DNA from: Rhodospirillaceae bacterium
GTDB lineage: Bacteria; Pseudomonadota; Alphaproteobacteria; Rhodospirillales; Rhodospirillaceae
NCBI GenBank assembly: GCA_040219235.1
Contig: JAVJSV010000011.1
Coordinates: 496,001 to 560,000, forward strand
DNA length: 64,000 nt
Reading direction: 5' to 3'
Of this stretch, positions 28,821-38,402 are shown piece by piece. A model generated the notes under the pieces. That model ran no database searches and was not told the DNA's origin. It saw only the letters and a program-made list of their open reading frames with translations. Numbering within the stretch: the stretch's first letter is position 1; each line of letters begins with the position of its first letter. The position numbers and the translations under genes were made by a program.

Positions 28821-29082
28821 GCAATTCTAACCTGTGTTGACGATTCCTATTGTCAGGCTTGTCACAGACAGCGGCAAGGCCGAAAGCTTTAAAGCCCTTT
28901 TCTGCCGTGGGTTATGTCATCGTCGTTAAATGTCAGAAATTTTCAGAGCTAAACAGTCTGCCATTGAAGTGAAATTAGACTATTGGTGCTCATGTTGTGA
29001 GCCGCGACGGTTTCTTGGATAGCGGGCCGAAAAATGCCAATTTTGATAGAAAAATGAGGGCTTGAGGTGATTTTTACGGGGC

Positions 29083-29688
29083 TTATTGGTTAGGCTCTGC
29101 TTCAGCCTCGCGTTTTTCCCTTAGTGTTCGACCGCGTCCTTGCGCTAACAAACGTTCCAAACCAGCCTCATCAAGCTTTGTGATTGATCCGATTGGGCAT
29201 CTGTCAGGCCGACCGCCACCGCTGGTGACCAAAATCGAATCTCCACCGAAGCCGCATAAGCGACCATTTGTAGACGTAAACCCAATGGTGTGCGCAAAAC
29301 GCAGGTTTTGACACGGTCGGTCCAACTGCAAGTGATAGGGATGCTTTCGACTTGGGGCCCATACAATAAGGTTGTGCCGGTTTAGGGGCTTCCAGTCGTA
29401 CAAGGTACGAAAGAAAATGCACTGATTTGTAGTTTGCGGCAGAGAGTCTGGATATTGCTCAAGAACATACCCTTCATCATTAGCCGTCTTAGGCTTATCC
29501 GTTTCTTGCGCATAGGCAAGTGTTGGGTTTGTCAAAAGTGTAAGCGCCAGGGCGGCGATGATTGCTGCACTGAAAAGACCACCAAACGCATGGGGTGTCC
29601 CTATCGACACCCCATGATTTGAGAGCTTCTCGGCCTGGAGTGTTTGGTTCGACGGCATGTCACGAATGGTTGCTGATTTCAGTTTCAT
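29083..29688 (-). CDS. Exported protein, DUF6491-like
   Basis: A protein of about 201 residues with a hydrophobic segment ending TLAYAQE, a plausible signal peptide cleavage region. The mature part contains CIFFRTLYDWKPLNRHNLIVWAPSRKHPYHLQL, FAHTIGFTSTNGRLCGFGGD and RPDRCPIGSI, with four cysteines that could form disulfides. This resembles small exported proteins I recall as DUF6491; the assignment is tentative. The start is uncertain: the frame extends to a GTG at 29733 without a ribosome site, and ATG 29658 is another choice. Single gene, no clear partner. Confidence 0.65.
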   Translation of the reverse strand: MKLKSATIRDMPSNQTLQAEKLSNHGVSIGTPHAFGGLFSAAIIAALALTLLTNPTLAYAQETDKPKTANDEGYVLEQYPDSLPQTTNQCIFFRTLYDWKPLNRHNLIVWAPSRKHPYHLQLDRPCQNLRFAHTIGFTSTNGRLCGFGGDSILVTSGGGRPDRCPIGSITKLDEAGLERLLAQGRGRTLREKREAEAEPNQ

Positions 29689-29768
29689 GATCCAATCATA
29701 CCAAAGAATATGGATTTTGTAGGGCAGGATCACGTTGATTTAATATCGTCTTTTGCCGCGTCTTCAGA

Positions 29769-30611
29769 CTAAAAGCTGTATACGGCAAAAATTCCACCAA
29801 CGAATTGGCTTGATGAACCTTGGATCGCTACAATTGGGCTGTTTTTTGCGTCTCCTAAGAGCTTGGAATAACCCGCATTGCCAACCAATGCCCAATGGTC
29901 GGACACCGTGTAATTGCCACCAAAGGCAAGGCTGATGTCTTTAAGGCCAGACATGGCATCAAACGCTGGGAGGCCAGACGCCAGAGCTTGAGCCGCAGAG
30001 ACCCCGAAAAAAGAGTCCATATAGCTGCCGTCGCTCCAGGTGGCGCTCAAATTGCTGGTTACGGTGAGTGCGTTTGATCGGTATACGGCAACGCCTAAAT
30101 CACCAATCACGCGCATGCCCGAGTGCCCACTGATAACGTCATGTTGCACCCGAATTCGTGCCCGGGTTGGTCCCACAGTGTAGCTTGCAAATACGCCCAA
30201 TTCGATGCTGGTGCCGACGTCTCCGAGTCCAGCCAAGTCCGGGCTGTCAGTCTCGTCGCGTCCGAAGTCCAGCTTGAGCAATGGCCCGGCTTTAAATGTG
30301 TTGGATTGAAAAATGCTGTCTCGGCCAAATACATTGACCCGGATATTGTTGTTGTCGACCTGGATGAGATCACGATATCGCAGAGAAATGAGAGGGGCTG
30401 CTTTGATCTTATAGTCATCAGATCCTTCGTAAGCTGGCGCGATGACTGGCCCCAGTCCGACTCTGAGATTCGTTACGCCCGGCAAAACAACGTCTGTGAT
30501 GTCACTGACAGTTTCTGTCACGTTGCTCAATAGGCTATCAAAAGATTGTGCTTGGGCCTGGTTGAGACTGCCCGCCAATAGCGCTGCCGCAAAAGTGAGA
30601 TAAATCCGCAT
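29769..30611 (-). CDS. MipA/OmpV family outer membrane protein
   Basis: Predicted outer membrane beta-barrel of 280 residues with a signal peptide (RIYLTFAAALLAGSLNQAQAQ). The family start block GLGPVIAPAYEGSDDYKIKAAPLISLRYRD and the C-terminal aromatic FVGGIFAVYSF, ending in Phe as outer membrane proteins do, support the call. I start it at ATG 30611 because AGGGGGC lies just upstream and the signal peptide follows at once; the longer frame to 30692 adds 27 residues. MipA relatives scaffold murein enzymes, but most members have no proven role. Confidence 0.88.
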   Translation of the reverse strand: MRIYLTFAAALLAGSLNQAQAQSFDSLLSNVTETVSDITDVVLPGVTNLRVGLGPVIAPAYEGSDDYKIKAAPLISLRYRDLIQVDNNNIRVNVFGRDSIFQSNTFKAGPLLKLDFGRDETDSPDLAGLGDVGTSIELGVFASYTVGPTRARIRVQHDVISGHSGMRVIGDLGVAVYRSNALTVTSNLSATWSDGSYMDSFFGVSAAQALASGLPAFDAMSGLKDISLAFGGNYTVSDHWALVGNAGYSKLLGDAKNSPIVAIQGSSSQFVGGIFAVYSF

Positions 30612-30713
30612 GCCGCCCCCTGAGTCCGAAAACGCCCTGATCGTAAACAAATCATACGGGAAAAGGGGAGTCGCGTATAGAGTCCGGGCCACATTCCATT
30701 AGGCTCGGTCGGA

Positions 30714-31238
30714 TCACTTTCGTTCTTTCAAGCGGGCACCAAGTCGCGCCAATGCCTGGCGCAGCGGGTCTGAGTCTAACGCGCCAATCTGTGTGTCAGC
30801 CTCTGCCAGTGCTTCAGCGGTCAGAGGCCGCGCGCGCGGAATGGGCTTTCTGACAATACGTTTAGGGAGTGGGGCTTGAATGACTCTCACTTGGCTAACA
30901 GTGCCTGCGCCAAGAAAGCCGTTGATACGTTCCATAATCAAGGGAAGCTGAGGATGGATGAGGGCTGCTGCTGCGCCGCTTGCGACCCGCAGGTGCAAGG
31001 TTCCATTACTGCGAGCGCCACGTTCCAATTGAATACGTTCGGGTATTGAAGCAGCAGCGAGTTCGGCGCCAACGATTTCATGCCAGCGGGAGACAATATC
31101 GCCTGCGACAAAACCCCTTTTGCCCAAAACCGGTTTAGTAATTCTATTTGTAACAGCCGACACGCCGAGCAGGCCGCGCGCGATCCGCTCCGGCATTGCG
31201 ACGGTATCCCGCCCTTTTCTTTTTGGTCTAAGACTCAT
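30714..31238 (-). CDS. DUF721 / DciA-like protein
   Basis: A 174-residue protein of the DUF721 group, related to DciA, the replicative helicase loader in bacteria that lack DnaC. The DUF721 core runs about residues 35-110 (VSRWHEIVGAELAAASIPERIQLERG, LHLRVASGAAAALIHPQLPLIMERIN) and a basic tail follows. It is divergent from mutY (73-base gap). This pairing with mutY is common in Alphaproteobacteria as I recall. A role in DnaB loading is inference from the family. Confidence 0.85.
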   Translation of the reverse strand: MSLRPKRKGRDTVAMPERIARGLLGVSAVTNRITKPVLGKRGFVAGDIVSRWHEIVGAELAAASIPERIQLERGARSNGTLHLRVASGAAAALIHPQLPLIMERINGFLGAGTVSQVRVIQAPLPKRIVRKPIPRARPLTAEALAEADTQIGALDSDPLRQALARLGARLKERK

Positions 31239-31311
31239 AGGATTCAGTGTAGCGCAGCTGCCAGACTTTTTATGCTGTAGTTATCATGAACATTTAAAAT
31301 AATTAGGACAC

Positions 31312-32418
31312 TTGCGCCGCTCAATGGCTTCTGCACGCAAACCCAGTTCGCCAAAGCCAGAAGAATTGCTGGACTGGTACGACCGTCACCGGCGTCGTTT
31401 ACCTTGGCGTGCCTTGCCGGGTGAAACGGCAAGTCCTTATGCTGTTTGGCTCAGTGAAATCATGCTGCAGCAGACGACTGTGACTGCGGTAAAACCATAT
31501 TATGAGCGGTTTCTCGAGCGTTGGCCCAGGGTTGAAGATCTAGCGCAGGCTGAACTGGATCATGTTCTCACAGAATGGGCTGGACTCGGTTACTATGCTC
31601 GGGCGCGTAACCTTCATAAATGTGCCAAGATGATCACGAATGACCATGGTGGCGTGTTTCCTGACACTGAAGAGGCTTTGAAGTCTCTTCCCGGCATTGG
31701 CCCATACACGGCAGCGGCCATTGCTTCTATTGCGTTCAATCGCTGCGCGGTTGTGGTTGATGGCAACGTCGAACGCGTCATGACACGTGTTTTTGCAATT
31801 GAGCAGCCCTTACCGCAGTCTAAAACAGTCTTAATCGAATTGGCAGCTAGCCTAACTAGGGATCATCGTCCTGGAGACTATGCACAGGCAGTGATGGATC
31901 TCGGGGCGACGGTTTGCACACCGAAATCTCCATCTTGCGTGATCTGCCCCTGGCAATCTCCATGTAAAGCGCGAAAACTTGGCATCGCGGCAGAACTGCC
32001 ACGTAAATCTCCAAAACAGAGCAAGCCAACACGCCGTGGTGTTTGTTTTTGGTTGACGCGGCAAGATGGCGCTATTCTCCTTCGGCGTCGCCCAGAGAAA
32101 GGTTTGTTGGGTGGTATGATGGAGGTGCCATCCACCTCGTGGCAGGCAGAGATACTCAGCAATGAGGCGGTCCTCTCTCAGGCGCCGATCAAGATCGGAC
32201 GGTCTAAATGGACCCCATTGGAAGGGGGGGTCAGTCATACGTTCACGCATTTTAACTTGGAACTTGAAACCCGCTCTGCTGTTCTAACGGAAAAACAGGC
32301 AACCGGGATTGGTACTCAAGCAGATTACGTATGGGTACACCTTGATGCATTAGGGGATCATGCTTTGCCCTCTGTTATGCGCAAGGTAGTCAAGCACGCC
32401 CTTAAAGTGGGATATTAA
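31312..32418 (+). CDS. mutY: A/G-specific adenine DNA glycosylase
   Basis: Removes adenine mispaired with 8-oxoguanine, 368 residues. The helix-hairpin-helix motif LPGIGPYTAAAI and catalytic Asp region VVDGNVERVMTR are present, followed by the [4Fe-4S] cysteines C-x6-C-x2-C-x5-C (CTPKSPSCVICPWQSPC). The C-terminal NUDIX-like 8-oxoG recognition domain occupies about residues 225-365. Two starts are possible: TTG 31312, which has AGGA only 3 bases upstream, and ATG 31324. Divergent from the DciA-like gene. Confidence 0.96.
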   Translation: MRRSMASARKPSSPKPEELLDWYDRHRRRLPWRALPGETASPYAVWLSEIMLQQTTVTAVKPYYERFLERWPRVEDLAQAELDHVLTEWAGLGYYARARNLHKCAKMITNDHGGVFPDTEEALKSLPGIGPYTAAAIASIAFNRCAVVVDGNVERVMTRVFAIEQPLPQSKTVLIELAASLTRDHRPGDYAQAVMDLGATVCTPKSPSCVICPWQSPCKARKLGIAAELPRKSPKQSKPTRRGVCFWLTRQDGAILLRRRPEKGLLGGMMEVPSTSWQAEILSNEAVLSQAPIKIGRSKWTPLEGGVSHTFTHFNLELETRSAVLTEKQATGIGTQADYVWVHLDALGDHALPSVMRKVVKHALKVGY

Positions 32419-32454
32419 AAAGTGAGATATGTTTTGAAGCAGAGGGGATAAACC

Positions 32455-34764
32455 ATGTCGACCGAGCAAGCGACCGACGCGAAGGATAAATTGCGCAGTG
32501 ATGCCTTGCATTACCACCGCTATCCCCAGCCAGGGAAATTAGAGGTTACGGCAACCAAACCGCTTGCCAATCAACGTGATCTTGCCCTCGCTTATTCGCC
32601 TGGCGTTGCCGCAGCCTGCGATGCTATCGTCGCTGACCCTGCAGAAGCGGCAAATCTGACCAGCCGCGGAAATCTTGTGGCGGTCGTTACCAACGGCACC
32701 GCTGTCCTGGGTCTTGGTGCGATTGGTGCGTTGGCCTCCAAACCTGTGATGGAGGGGAAAGCGGTCCTGTTCAAGAAATTCGCAGGTATTGATGTTTTCG
32801 ATATTGAAGTTAATGAAAACGATCCAGAAAAACTGGTTGATATCATTGCGGCGATCTCACCGACGTTTGGCGCCATCAATTTAGAGGATATCAAAGCGCC
32901 TGATTGCTTCATTGTTGAAAAGGCTTTGCGCGAGCGCCTCGACATCCCCGTATTTCATGACGATCAGCATGGCACGGCCATTGTTGTGGCAGCGGCAGTC
33001 ATCAATGGGTTGAGTCTGGTTCGGAAAAAAATAGCGGATATAAAACTCGTTTCGACAGGCGGCGGAGCGGCGGGTATTGCCTGTCTCAATCAGTTGCTGG
33101 CGTTGGGTCTCAGACGCGAGAACGTTATTCTGTCCGATCACAAAGGTGTTGTGTTTAAAGGCCGTACCGAAGATATGACCAATCAAAAAGCTGATTATGC
33201 TTCTGATACGTCAGCGCGCACATTGGCTGAGGCTATCGTTGATGCTGACGTTTTTCTGGGATTGTCTGCCCCGGGAATTTTGACGGGTGACATGGTCAAG
33301 ACCATGGCCAAAGCACCTATTATTATGGCGCTTGCCAATCCAGAGCCTGAAATCCGCCCCGAAGATGTATTGGCTGCCGTGCCGGACGCTATCATTGCCA
33401 CGGGACGGTCCGATTATCCCAATCAGGTCAATAATGTTTTATGCTTTCCATTCATCTTCAGGGCAGCGCTTGACGTCGGCGCGACTGAGATTAATGAGGA
33501 AATGAAAGCGGCTTGTGTCCGTGCAATCGCAGACCTGGCAAAAGGGGCCAGTTCTGAGGTGGTTGCGGCGGCTTATGGAGGGCAGACCCTTCGGTTTGGC
33601 CCGGATTATCTCATTCCAAAGCCCTTCGATCCGCGTTTGATCTCAAACATTTGTCCCGTCATCGCCAAGGCAGCGATGGACTCAGGCGTAGCAACGCGAC
33701 CGATCGAAGACTTTGAAGCTTATACCGACCAGCTTGAGCAGTTTGTGTTCCGCACCGGGTTGGTCATGAAGCCAATCTTTGACAAGGCATGCGAAGAGCC
33801 AAAGCGGGTGGTTTTTGCAGAAGGGGAAGATGATCGTGTTCTCTTCGCGGCGAAGGTCCTGCTTGATGACGGAATCGCCACCCCGATCTTGATTGGTCGC
33901 CCGCTTGTTATCTCCCACCGGGCGCGAAAGCTAGGTCTTGGTTTCGTGCCAGGCAAAGATTTTGAAATCGTCAATCCAGAAGACGATGATCGCTATCGGG
34001 ACTATTGGCAGAGTTATCACAGCATTATGGCGCGCAAAGGCGTGTCGCCGGACTCTGCCCGTACCATCGTTCGCACCAACTCAACGGTTATTGCCAGCTT
34101 GATGGTTGAGAAAGGCGATGCAGATGCAATGATCTGTGGCACGTACGGTGAATACAAATGGCATCTGAAGTATGTCGAGGAAGTGCTTGGTTTGTGTTCT
34201 GGTGTGCCAGAAACATCAGCCCTATCGCTTCTTGTCTTAGATCGAGGACCCATCTTTATCTGCGACACTTATGTTTCTGAGAATCCGTCAGTTGATGCTA
34301 TCGTTGATCTAACCGTAAGGGCGGCTAAAAAAGTTGCAGACTTCGGTCTAGTGCCGCGCGTGGCCTTGATCGCCACCTCTACTTTTGGAGCTTCGCAGAA
34401 CGCAAACGCGCTCAAGATGCGGGCGGCCATGGAGCGGCTGCATACAGAATACCCAGATCTTCAGGTCGAAGGTGAAATGCAGCCTGATTTTGCACTGAAT
34501 GAAGAATTGCGCCGGCGTGTGTTTCCAGACTCAAAACTTGAAGGCCCTGCAAATCTGTTGGTTATGCCATGTCTTGATGCAGCCAACACCGCGTTCCATT
34601 TAGCTCGCACGCTGTCCGGTGGCTTGCATGTTGGACCGATTTTGTTGGGCGTAAACAAGCCGGGGCACATCACAACGCCATCGGTTACATCACGAGGACT
34701 TGTAAATTTAGCGGCCCTTGCGGTCATCGACGCCCAAGTGCAATCGCGTTCAAAAATTCGGTAA
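32455..34764 (+). CDS. maeB: NADP-dependent malic enzyme with phosphotransacetylase-like domain
   Basis: Malate to pyruvate plus CO2 with NADPH formation, 769 residues. The N-terminal malic enzyme part (about 1-435) shows [35 protein letters not shown] and the Rossmann loop [12 protein letters not shown]. The C-terminal part (about 445-769) is the phosphate acetyl/butyryltransferase domain, which is regulatory and usually not catalytic in MaeB. Length is normal for the fused form. Good ribosome site AGAGGGG before the ATG. The next gene starts 3 bases after its stop. Confidence 0.96.
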   Translation: MSTEQATDAKDKLRSDALHYHRYPQPGKLEVTATKPLANQRDLALAYSPGVAAACDAIVADPAEAANLTSRGNLVAVVTNGTAVLGLGAIGALASKPVMEGKAVLFKKFAGIDVFDIEVNENDPEKLVDIIAAISPTFGAINLEDIKAPDCFIVEKALRERLDIPVFHDDQHGTAIVVAAAVINGLSLVRKKIADIKLVSTGGGAAGIACLNQLLALGLRRENVILSDHKGVVFKGRTEDMTNQKADYASDTSARTLAEAIVDADVFLGLSAPGILTGDMVKTMAKAPIIMALANPEPEIRPEDVLAAVPDAIIATGRSDYPNQVNNVLCFPFIFRAALDVGATEINEEMKAACVRAIADLAKGASSEVVAAAYGGQTLRFGPDYLIPKPFDPRLISNICPVIAKAAMDSGVATRPIEDFEAYTDQLEQFVFRTGLVMKPIFDKACEEPKRVVFAEGEDDRVLFAAKVLLDDGIATPILIGRPLVISHRARKLGLGFVPGKDFEIVNPEDDDRYRDYWQSYHSIMARKGVSPDSARTIVRTNSTVIASLMVEKGDADAMICGTYGEYKWHLKYVEEVLGLCSGVPETSALSLLVLDRGPIFICDTYVSENPSVDAIVDLTVRAAKKVADFGLVPRVALIATSTFGASQNANALKMRAAMERLHTEYPDLQVEGEMQPDFALNEELRRRVFPDSKLEGPANLLVMPCLDAANTAFHLARTLSGGLHVGPILLGVNKPGHITTPSVTSRGLVNLAALAVIDAQVQSRSKIR

Positions 34765-34767
34765 CTG

Positions 34768-36360
34768 ATGCGCTGTGCTTATATAAGTTTGTGTCTGCTT
34801 GCTGCGTTGGCATCGGGAATAACGCAGTCTTCTGCTGATGTTTTGACTCGCGGGAATCACCAAGATCCCGCGAGCCTTGATCCGCATCGCATCTCTACGG
34901 TTTATGAACAAAACATCATTTTAGATCTCTTTGAAGGCTTAACGTCACCCGACGCTAGTGGTCGCCCCACGCCTGCGGCTGCTGAAAGCTGGAGCGTTTC
35001 TGACGATGGGTTGACGTGGACGTTTTTGCTCCGTCCAAATCAAAAATGGTCAGACGGTGTTCCGCTTACGGCAGATGATGTGGTCTATTCTTTTCAGCGC
35101 TTATTAAATCCTGTCACGGCATCCCAGTACCCTTATTTATTTCATGCGATTGAGAATGCAGAGGCCATCACGCGGGGGAGCAAGCTGGTAACTGATCTCG
35201 GTGTGCGGGCAAGCAGTACGCATGAAGTGAAGATAACGCTGAATTCACCCGCACCCTTTTTGCCAGAACTTCTCTCAAACGGCTTTGCGGTGCTGGTGCC
35301 CAAGCATGTAATAGAAGCGCAAGATGATGCTTGGACAGCGCCAGGCACCATGGTTTCAAATGGAGCCTATACGCTTAAGGATTGGCGGCCACAAGATCGT
35401 GTCAAGCTGATAGCCAATCCACTGCACCGCGATCTGGCGGAACTGTTTTTCGAACACGTCACCTATCTCCCAACTGAAGATCAGTCAGCGGCTGTGGCTC
35501 AATTTCGGGCTGGCGCTTTAGATTCTAGTCTGGAATTTCCAACAGCCCGCACACCGTGGCTCCTTGAAAATCTACCCGGCGAAACACGCATCGCGGATTA
35601 TCTCATCACCTTTTATCTGACTTTTAATACAGAGCATCCCGTCCTAGCCGACGTCCGGATCCGGCAAGCGTTATCCCTCGCAATTGACCGAGAGCTATTG
35701 GCGGACCGCGTTTTGCGATCGGGCGAAAGACCCGCCTATAGTTTTGTACCGCCTGCTGTTGTTGGCTATGAGCCACCACGCTCTGATGCAACCTCTTGGA
35801 CGATGGTGAAGCGACGCGCCAAAGCCAGCGAGCTGTTGGCGGCGGCAGGGTATGGGCCAGATTCACCTTTGCGACTGACGTATAGTTTATCCTCTGCGGA
35901 AGATCGTCGCAGAGTCGCAGCGGCGATAACAGCCATGTGGCGGCCCTTGGGCGTTGAAGTCGAACTCAATAACACAGAAGGCAAAGTGCTGTTTTCTCGT
36001 CTACGCAGCGGTGATTTTGAAATCGGGTATGCCGGATGGGCGGCGGATGTTAACGACGCAGCTAATTTTCTTGCGGTTTTGCAAAGCACATCGACCACAT
36101 CCAATTATGCAAGGTACCGTAATCCGCAATATGACTTACTATTGAAAGACGCAACCCAGGCTATTGATTATGGCACCCGTGCCCAACTCTTGGCCCAGGC
36201 GGAGGCGCTCTTGCTGACGGACACGCCGATCGCGCCCTTGTTTCATGGGGTGAGTAAAAATTTAGTCTCCCAGCAAATCATTGGCTGGATCGACAATCCT
36301 CGAGATGTACACCTGAGCCGCTATCTCAAGCGCGACCCCAATGTTTCTAAGGTTGATTGA
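34768..36360 (+). CDS. Peptide/oligopeptide ABC transporter substrate-binding protein (family 5), orphan
   Basis: Periplasmic binding protein of 530 residues, OppA/DppA type. It has a signal peptide (CAYISLCLLAALASGITQSSA), the family signature WSDGVPLTADDVVYSFQRLLNP and the block LSLAIDRELLADRVLRSGERPAYSFVPP. Length is typical. It is placed 3 bases after maeB, yet no permease or ATPase genes are near, so it is an orphan that must use a transporter encoded elsewhere or have another function. The ligand is unknown. Confidence 0.92.
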   Translation: MRCAYISLCLLAALASGITQSSADVLTRGNHQDPASLDPHRISTVYEQNIILDLFEGLTSPDASGRPTPAAAESWSVSDDGLTWTFLLRPNQKWSDGVPLTADDVVYSFQRLLNPVTASQYPYLFHAIENAEAITRGSKLVTDLGVRASSTHEVKITLNSPAPFLPELLSNGFAVLVPKHVIEAQDDAWTAPGTMVSNGAYTLKDWRPQDRVKLIANPLHRDLAELFFEHVTYLPTEDQSAAVAQFRAGALDSSLEFPTARTPWLLENLPGETRIADYLITFYLTFNTEHPVLADVRIRQALSLAIDRELLADRVLRSGERPAYSFVPPAVVGYEPPRSDATSWTMVKRRAKASELLAAAGYGPDSPLRLTYSLSSAEDRRRVAAAITAMWRPLGVEVELNNTEGKVLFSRLRSGDFEIGYAGWAADVNDAANFLAVLQSTSTTSNYARYRNPQYDLLLKDATQAIDYGTRAQLLAQAEALLLTDTPIAPLFHGVSKNLVSQQIIGWIDNPRDVHLSRYLKRDPNVSKVD

Positions 36361-36414
36361 CGAGTCGAGGTATCTCGCTGCATAGTCGTAACTGCGATCC
36401 TGATGGTTGATGGT

Positions 36415-36780
36415 ATGACTGATAGCTCAATCAAAACGCAAACTTATCTGGCTGGTCATGTGTTGTTCCGTCAAGGCGACGTGGCGGATGACTGTTATCT
36501 CGTCCGAGAAGGCGAAATAAGCCTTAGTCGAACCTCAAGTGCTGGTGAAGACCGCTCCTTTAGCAAAGTGCGAAAAGGAGAGATCATTGGCGAAATGTCG
36601 ATGATAGGCGACACGCCTCGCACTGCTACCGCGACAGTTGTTAAAGATGTCGAATTGGCGGTGATTTCTCGCAAAGAATTTGAGGCGCAGTTGGATCGAT
36701 TGAATCCCTTCATGCGGCGACTCATCCGACTTATTGTGCAAAGACTGCGCAATACAACAACCGACCTGACCCGCAACTAA
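36415..36780 (+). CDS. Minimal cyclic-nucleotide-binding domain protein, first of a tandem pair
   Basis: A single cNMP-binding domain of 121 residues without a DNA-binding or enzymatic partner domain. The binding cassette reads IIGEMSMIGDTPRTATATV with the phosphate-binding Arg. I start at ATG 36415 because the resulting N-terminus aligns residue for residue with the paralogue at 36860; ATG 36403 is also possible. The C-terminal helix RLNPFMRRLIRLIVQRLRNTT is shared by both copies and may mediate dimerisation. Target unknown; it could act as a regulatory subunit. Confidence 0.88.
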   Translation: MTDSSIKTQTYLAGHVLFRQGDVADDCYLVREGEISLSRTSSAGEDRSFSKVRKGEIIGEMSMIGDTPRTATATVVKDVELAVISRKEFEAQLDRLNPFMRRLIRLIVQRLRNTTTDLTRN

Positions 36781-36859
36781 GTGACCTCGTCGTTGGGTAA
36801 TTGACGAGCAGAACGCTCGCGCGGCATAGTTCCATATCCCTCGCAATAGGTAAGAAATT

Positions 36860-37225
36860 ATGTCCGATGCCCCACTCAAAAAGCAGACCTTTAAGGCTGG
36901 CCACGTTCTCTTTCGCCAGGGTGATCCAGCTCAAAGCTGCTATTTAATCAGTTCTGGCGAGCTTCAACTCAGCCGGGCGGACTCCAATGGAAAAGAACGT
37001 AACTTTGCCAAGGTTGGTAAAGGCGAAATTGTTGGCGAGATGTCCATGATCGGCAATACGCCAAGAACGGCGACCGCTACGGTTTCTGAGGATTTGGAAG
37101 TTGCAGAAATCTCAAACACAGAATTTGAGGCTCAGCTTGAGCGGCTCAACCCCTTTATGCGCCGCTTGATCCGGTTGATTGTTCAGCGTCTTCGCGATAC
37201 CACCTCCCATCTCACGCGCGGCTGA
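36860..37225 (+). CDS. Minimal cyclic-nucleotide-binding domain protein, second of a tandem pair
   Basis: 121 residues, close paralogue of the protein at 36415 along its entire length (GHVLFRQGD, IVGEMSMIGNTPRTATATV, LNPFMRRLIRLIVQRLRDTT). It also lacks an output domain. The start ATG 36860 has an AGGTAAG ribosome-site-like sequence. It is 37 bases upstream of the AcuI-like reductase. The pair probably arose by tandem duplication and could form heterodimers, which is inference. Confidence 0.88.
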   Translation: MSDAPLKKQTFKAGHVLFRQGDPAQSCYLISSGELQLSRADSNGKERNFAKVGKGEIVGEMSMIGNTPRTATATVSEDLEVAEISNTEFEAQLERLNPFMRRLIRLIVQRLRDTTSHLTRG

Positions 37226-37262
37226 CGCTGCCCCTCGACTGAAATTCTCGAAAGGATACGGC

Positions 37263-38255
37263 ATGACCGAGACCTTCAAGGCTCTGGTGATCGATAATAA
37301 AGACGGCACTTACACCTCTTCAATTAGAGAACTCACGCTTGAGGCTCTGCCGGATGAGCCAGTTCTGGTCGAAGTCGCATATTCGACGGTCAACTACAAA
37401 GATGGCCTGGCCGTTACAGGCAAGGGTAAGATTGCGCGTTCATTCCCAATGGTCGGTGGTATCGATCTGGCAGGGACGGTGTTGGAGTCTGCCGACACCT
37501 CTTACAAACCTGGCGATAAAGTCCTTGTTAACGGCTGGGGTTTGTCCGAGTCCCACTGGGGTGGCTATAGCCAGAAACAACGCATCAAGTCTGAGTTTCT
37601 CACGCGGGTTCCCGATGGGTTTTCCTTAAAAGACACAATGGCCATCGGCACAGCTGGTTATACCGCGATGCTGTGTGTCTTGGCGTTGGAAGATGCTGGT
37701 ATTAAACCTAATCAAGGCGAAATTGTTGTGACGGGCGCCGCTGGTGGCGTTGGGTCTGTGGCCATCGCCTTGCTGGCTAAGCTTGGATACACAGTCGTTG
37801 CATCATCAGGCCGGAAATCGGAAGCAGACTATCTGAAATCACTTGGCGCAGCCGAAGTGATCGGCCGCGACGTTTTAGACCGTGATGCCCGCCCCCTAGA
37901 AAAAGGCCGTTGGGCTGGTGGTGTGGATTCCGTTGGGTCGAGAACTTTGGCGACACTCTTGGCTGAAACCAAAGACGAAGGCGCGGTCGCCGCGTGTGGA
38001 CTCGCCGGGGGGACTGATCTGCCGACGACTGTGATGCCATTCATTTTGCGGGGAGTCCGCTTGCTTGGCGTCAATTCTGTGACCTGTCCCTCAGCGCGAC
38101 GTGATCAGGCTTGGGCGCGCCTTGCCCAGGATTTGGACATGTCCAAGCTTGAAGCCATGACAACGGTCGAGCCCTTGGCCCGTTTGCCTGAGTTGGGTGA
38201 AGAAATCCTCAAAGGTCAGGTGCGTGGTCGGATTGTTATCGATGTGAACGCGTAG
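37263..38255 (+). CDS. acuI: AcuI-like acrylyl-CoA reductase / YhdH-type quinone oxidoreductase
   Basis: NADPH-dependent medium-chain reductase of 330 residues without structural zinc. Family markers are STVNYKDGLAVTGKGKIARSFP and GAAGGVGSVAIALLAKLGY, the latter being the cofactor loop. In marine Alphaproteobacteria AcuI reduces acryloyl-CoA from DMSP breakdown; other YhdH members are general. I start at ATG 37263, preceded by GAAAGGAT; the frame extends to 37179 without family match. The last codons and the stop lie within the first unit of a 22-base tandem repeat. Confidence 0.88.
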   Translation: MTETFKALVIDNKDGTYTSSIRELTLEALPDEPVLVEVAYSTVNYKDGLAVTGKGKIARSFPMVGGIDLAGTVLESADTSYKPGDKVLVNGWGLSESHWGGYSQKQRIKSEFLTRVPDGFSLKDTMAIGTAGYTAMLCVLALEDAGIKPNQGEIVVTGAAGGVGSVAIALLAKLGYTVVASSGRKSEADYLKSLGAAEVIGRDVLDRDARPLEKGRWAGGVDSVGSRTLATLLAETKDEGAVAACGLAGGTDLPTTVMPFILRGVRLLGVNSVTCPSARRDQAWARLAQDLDMSKLEAMTTVEPLARLPELGEEILKGQVRGRIVIDVNA

Positions 38256-38328
38256 AAACTACGATGTGAACGCGTAAAAACTACGACGTGAACGCGTGAG
38301 AATTATGACGTGAACACGTAATTATCCA
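38241..38328 (+). repeat. Four-copy 22-base tandem repeat at the acuI 3' end
   Basis: Units of 22 bases, starting GA(T/C)GTGAACGCGTA, at 38241, 38263, 38285 and 38307. The first unit encodes the final Asp-Val-Asn-Ala and the stop of the AcuI-like protein; copies two and three differ from it at a few positions, and copy four diverges after about 15 bases. The repeat contains ACGCGT-like palindromes. It looks like local slippage duplication. No function can be read from it. Confidence 0.85.
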
Positions 38329-38402
38329 CTCTTGCTCATCGCTTAAGGTCGCGCGACAATCAGGGTCCATATGCTGAAACCATAAGACCTGCAGGGATAC
38401 TC

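Noticed and set aside
38241-38328. CRISPR array
   Set aside because: The 22-base units are directly adjacent without spacers, and one unit is coding.
38340-38402. SAM-II-like riboswitch before the FAD oxidase
   Set aside because: Only short words resemble it; the conserved pseudoknot sequence is not present.
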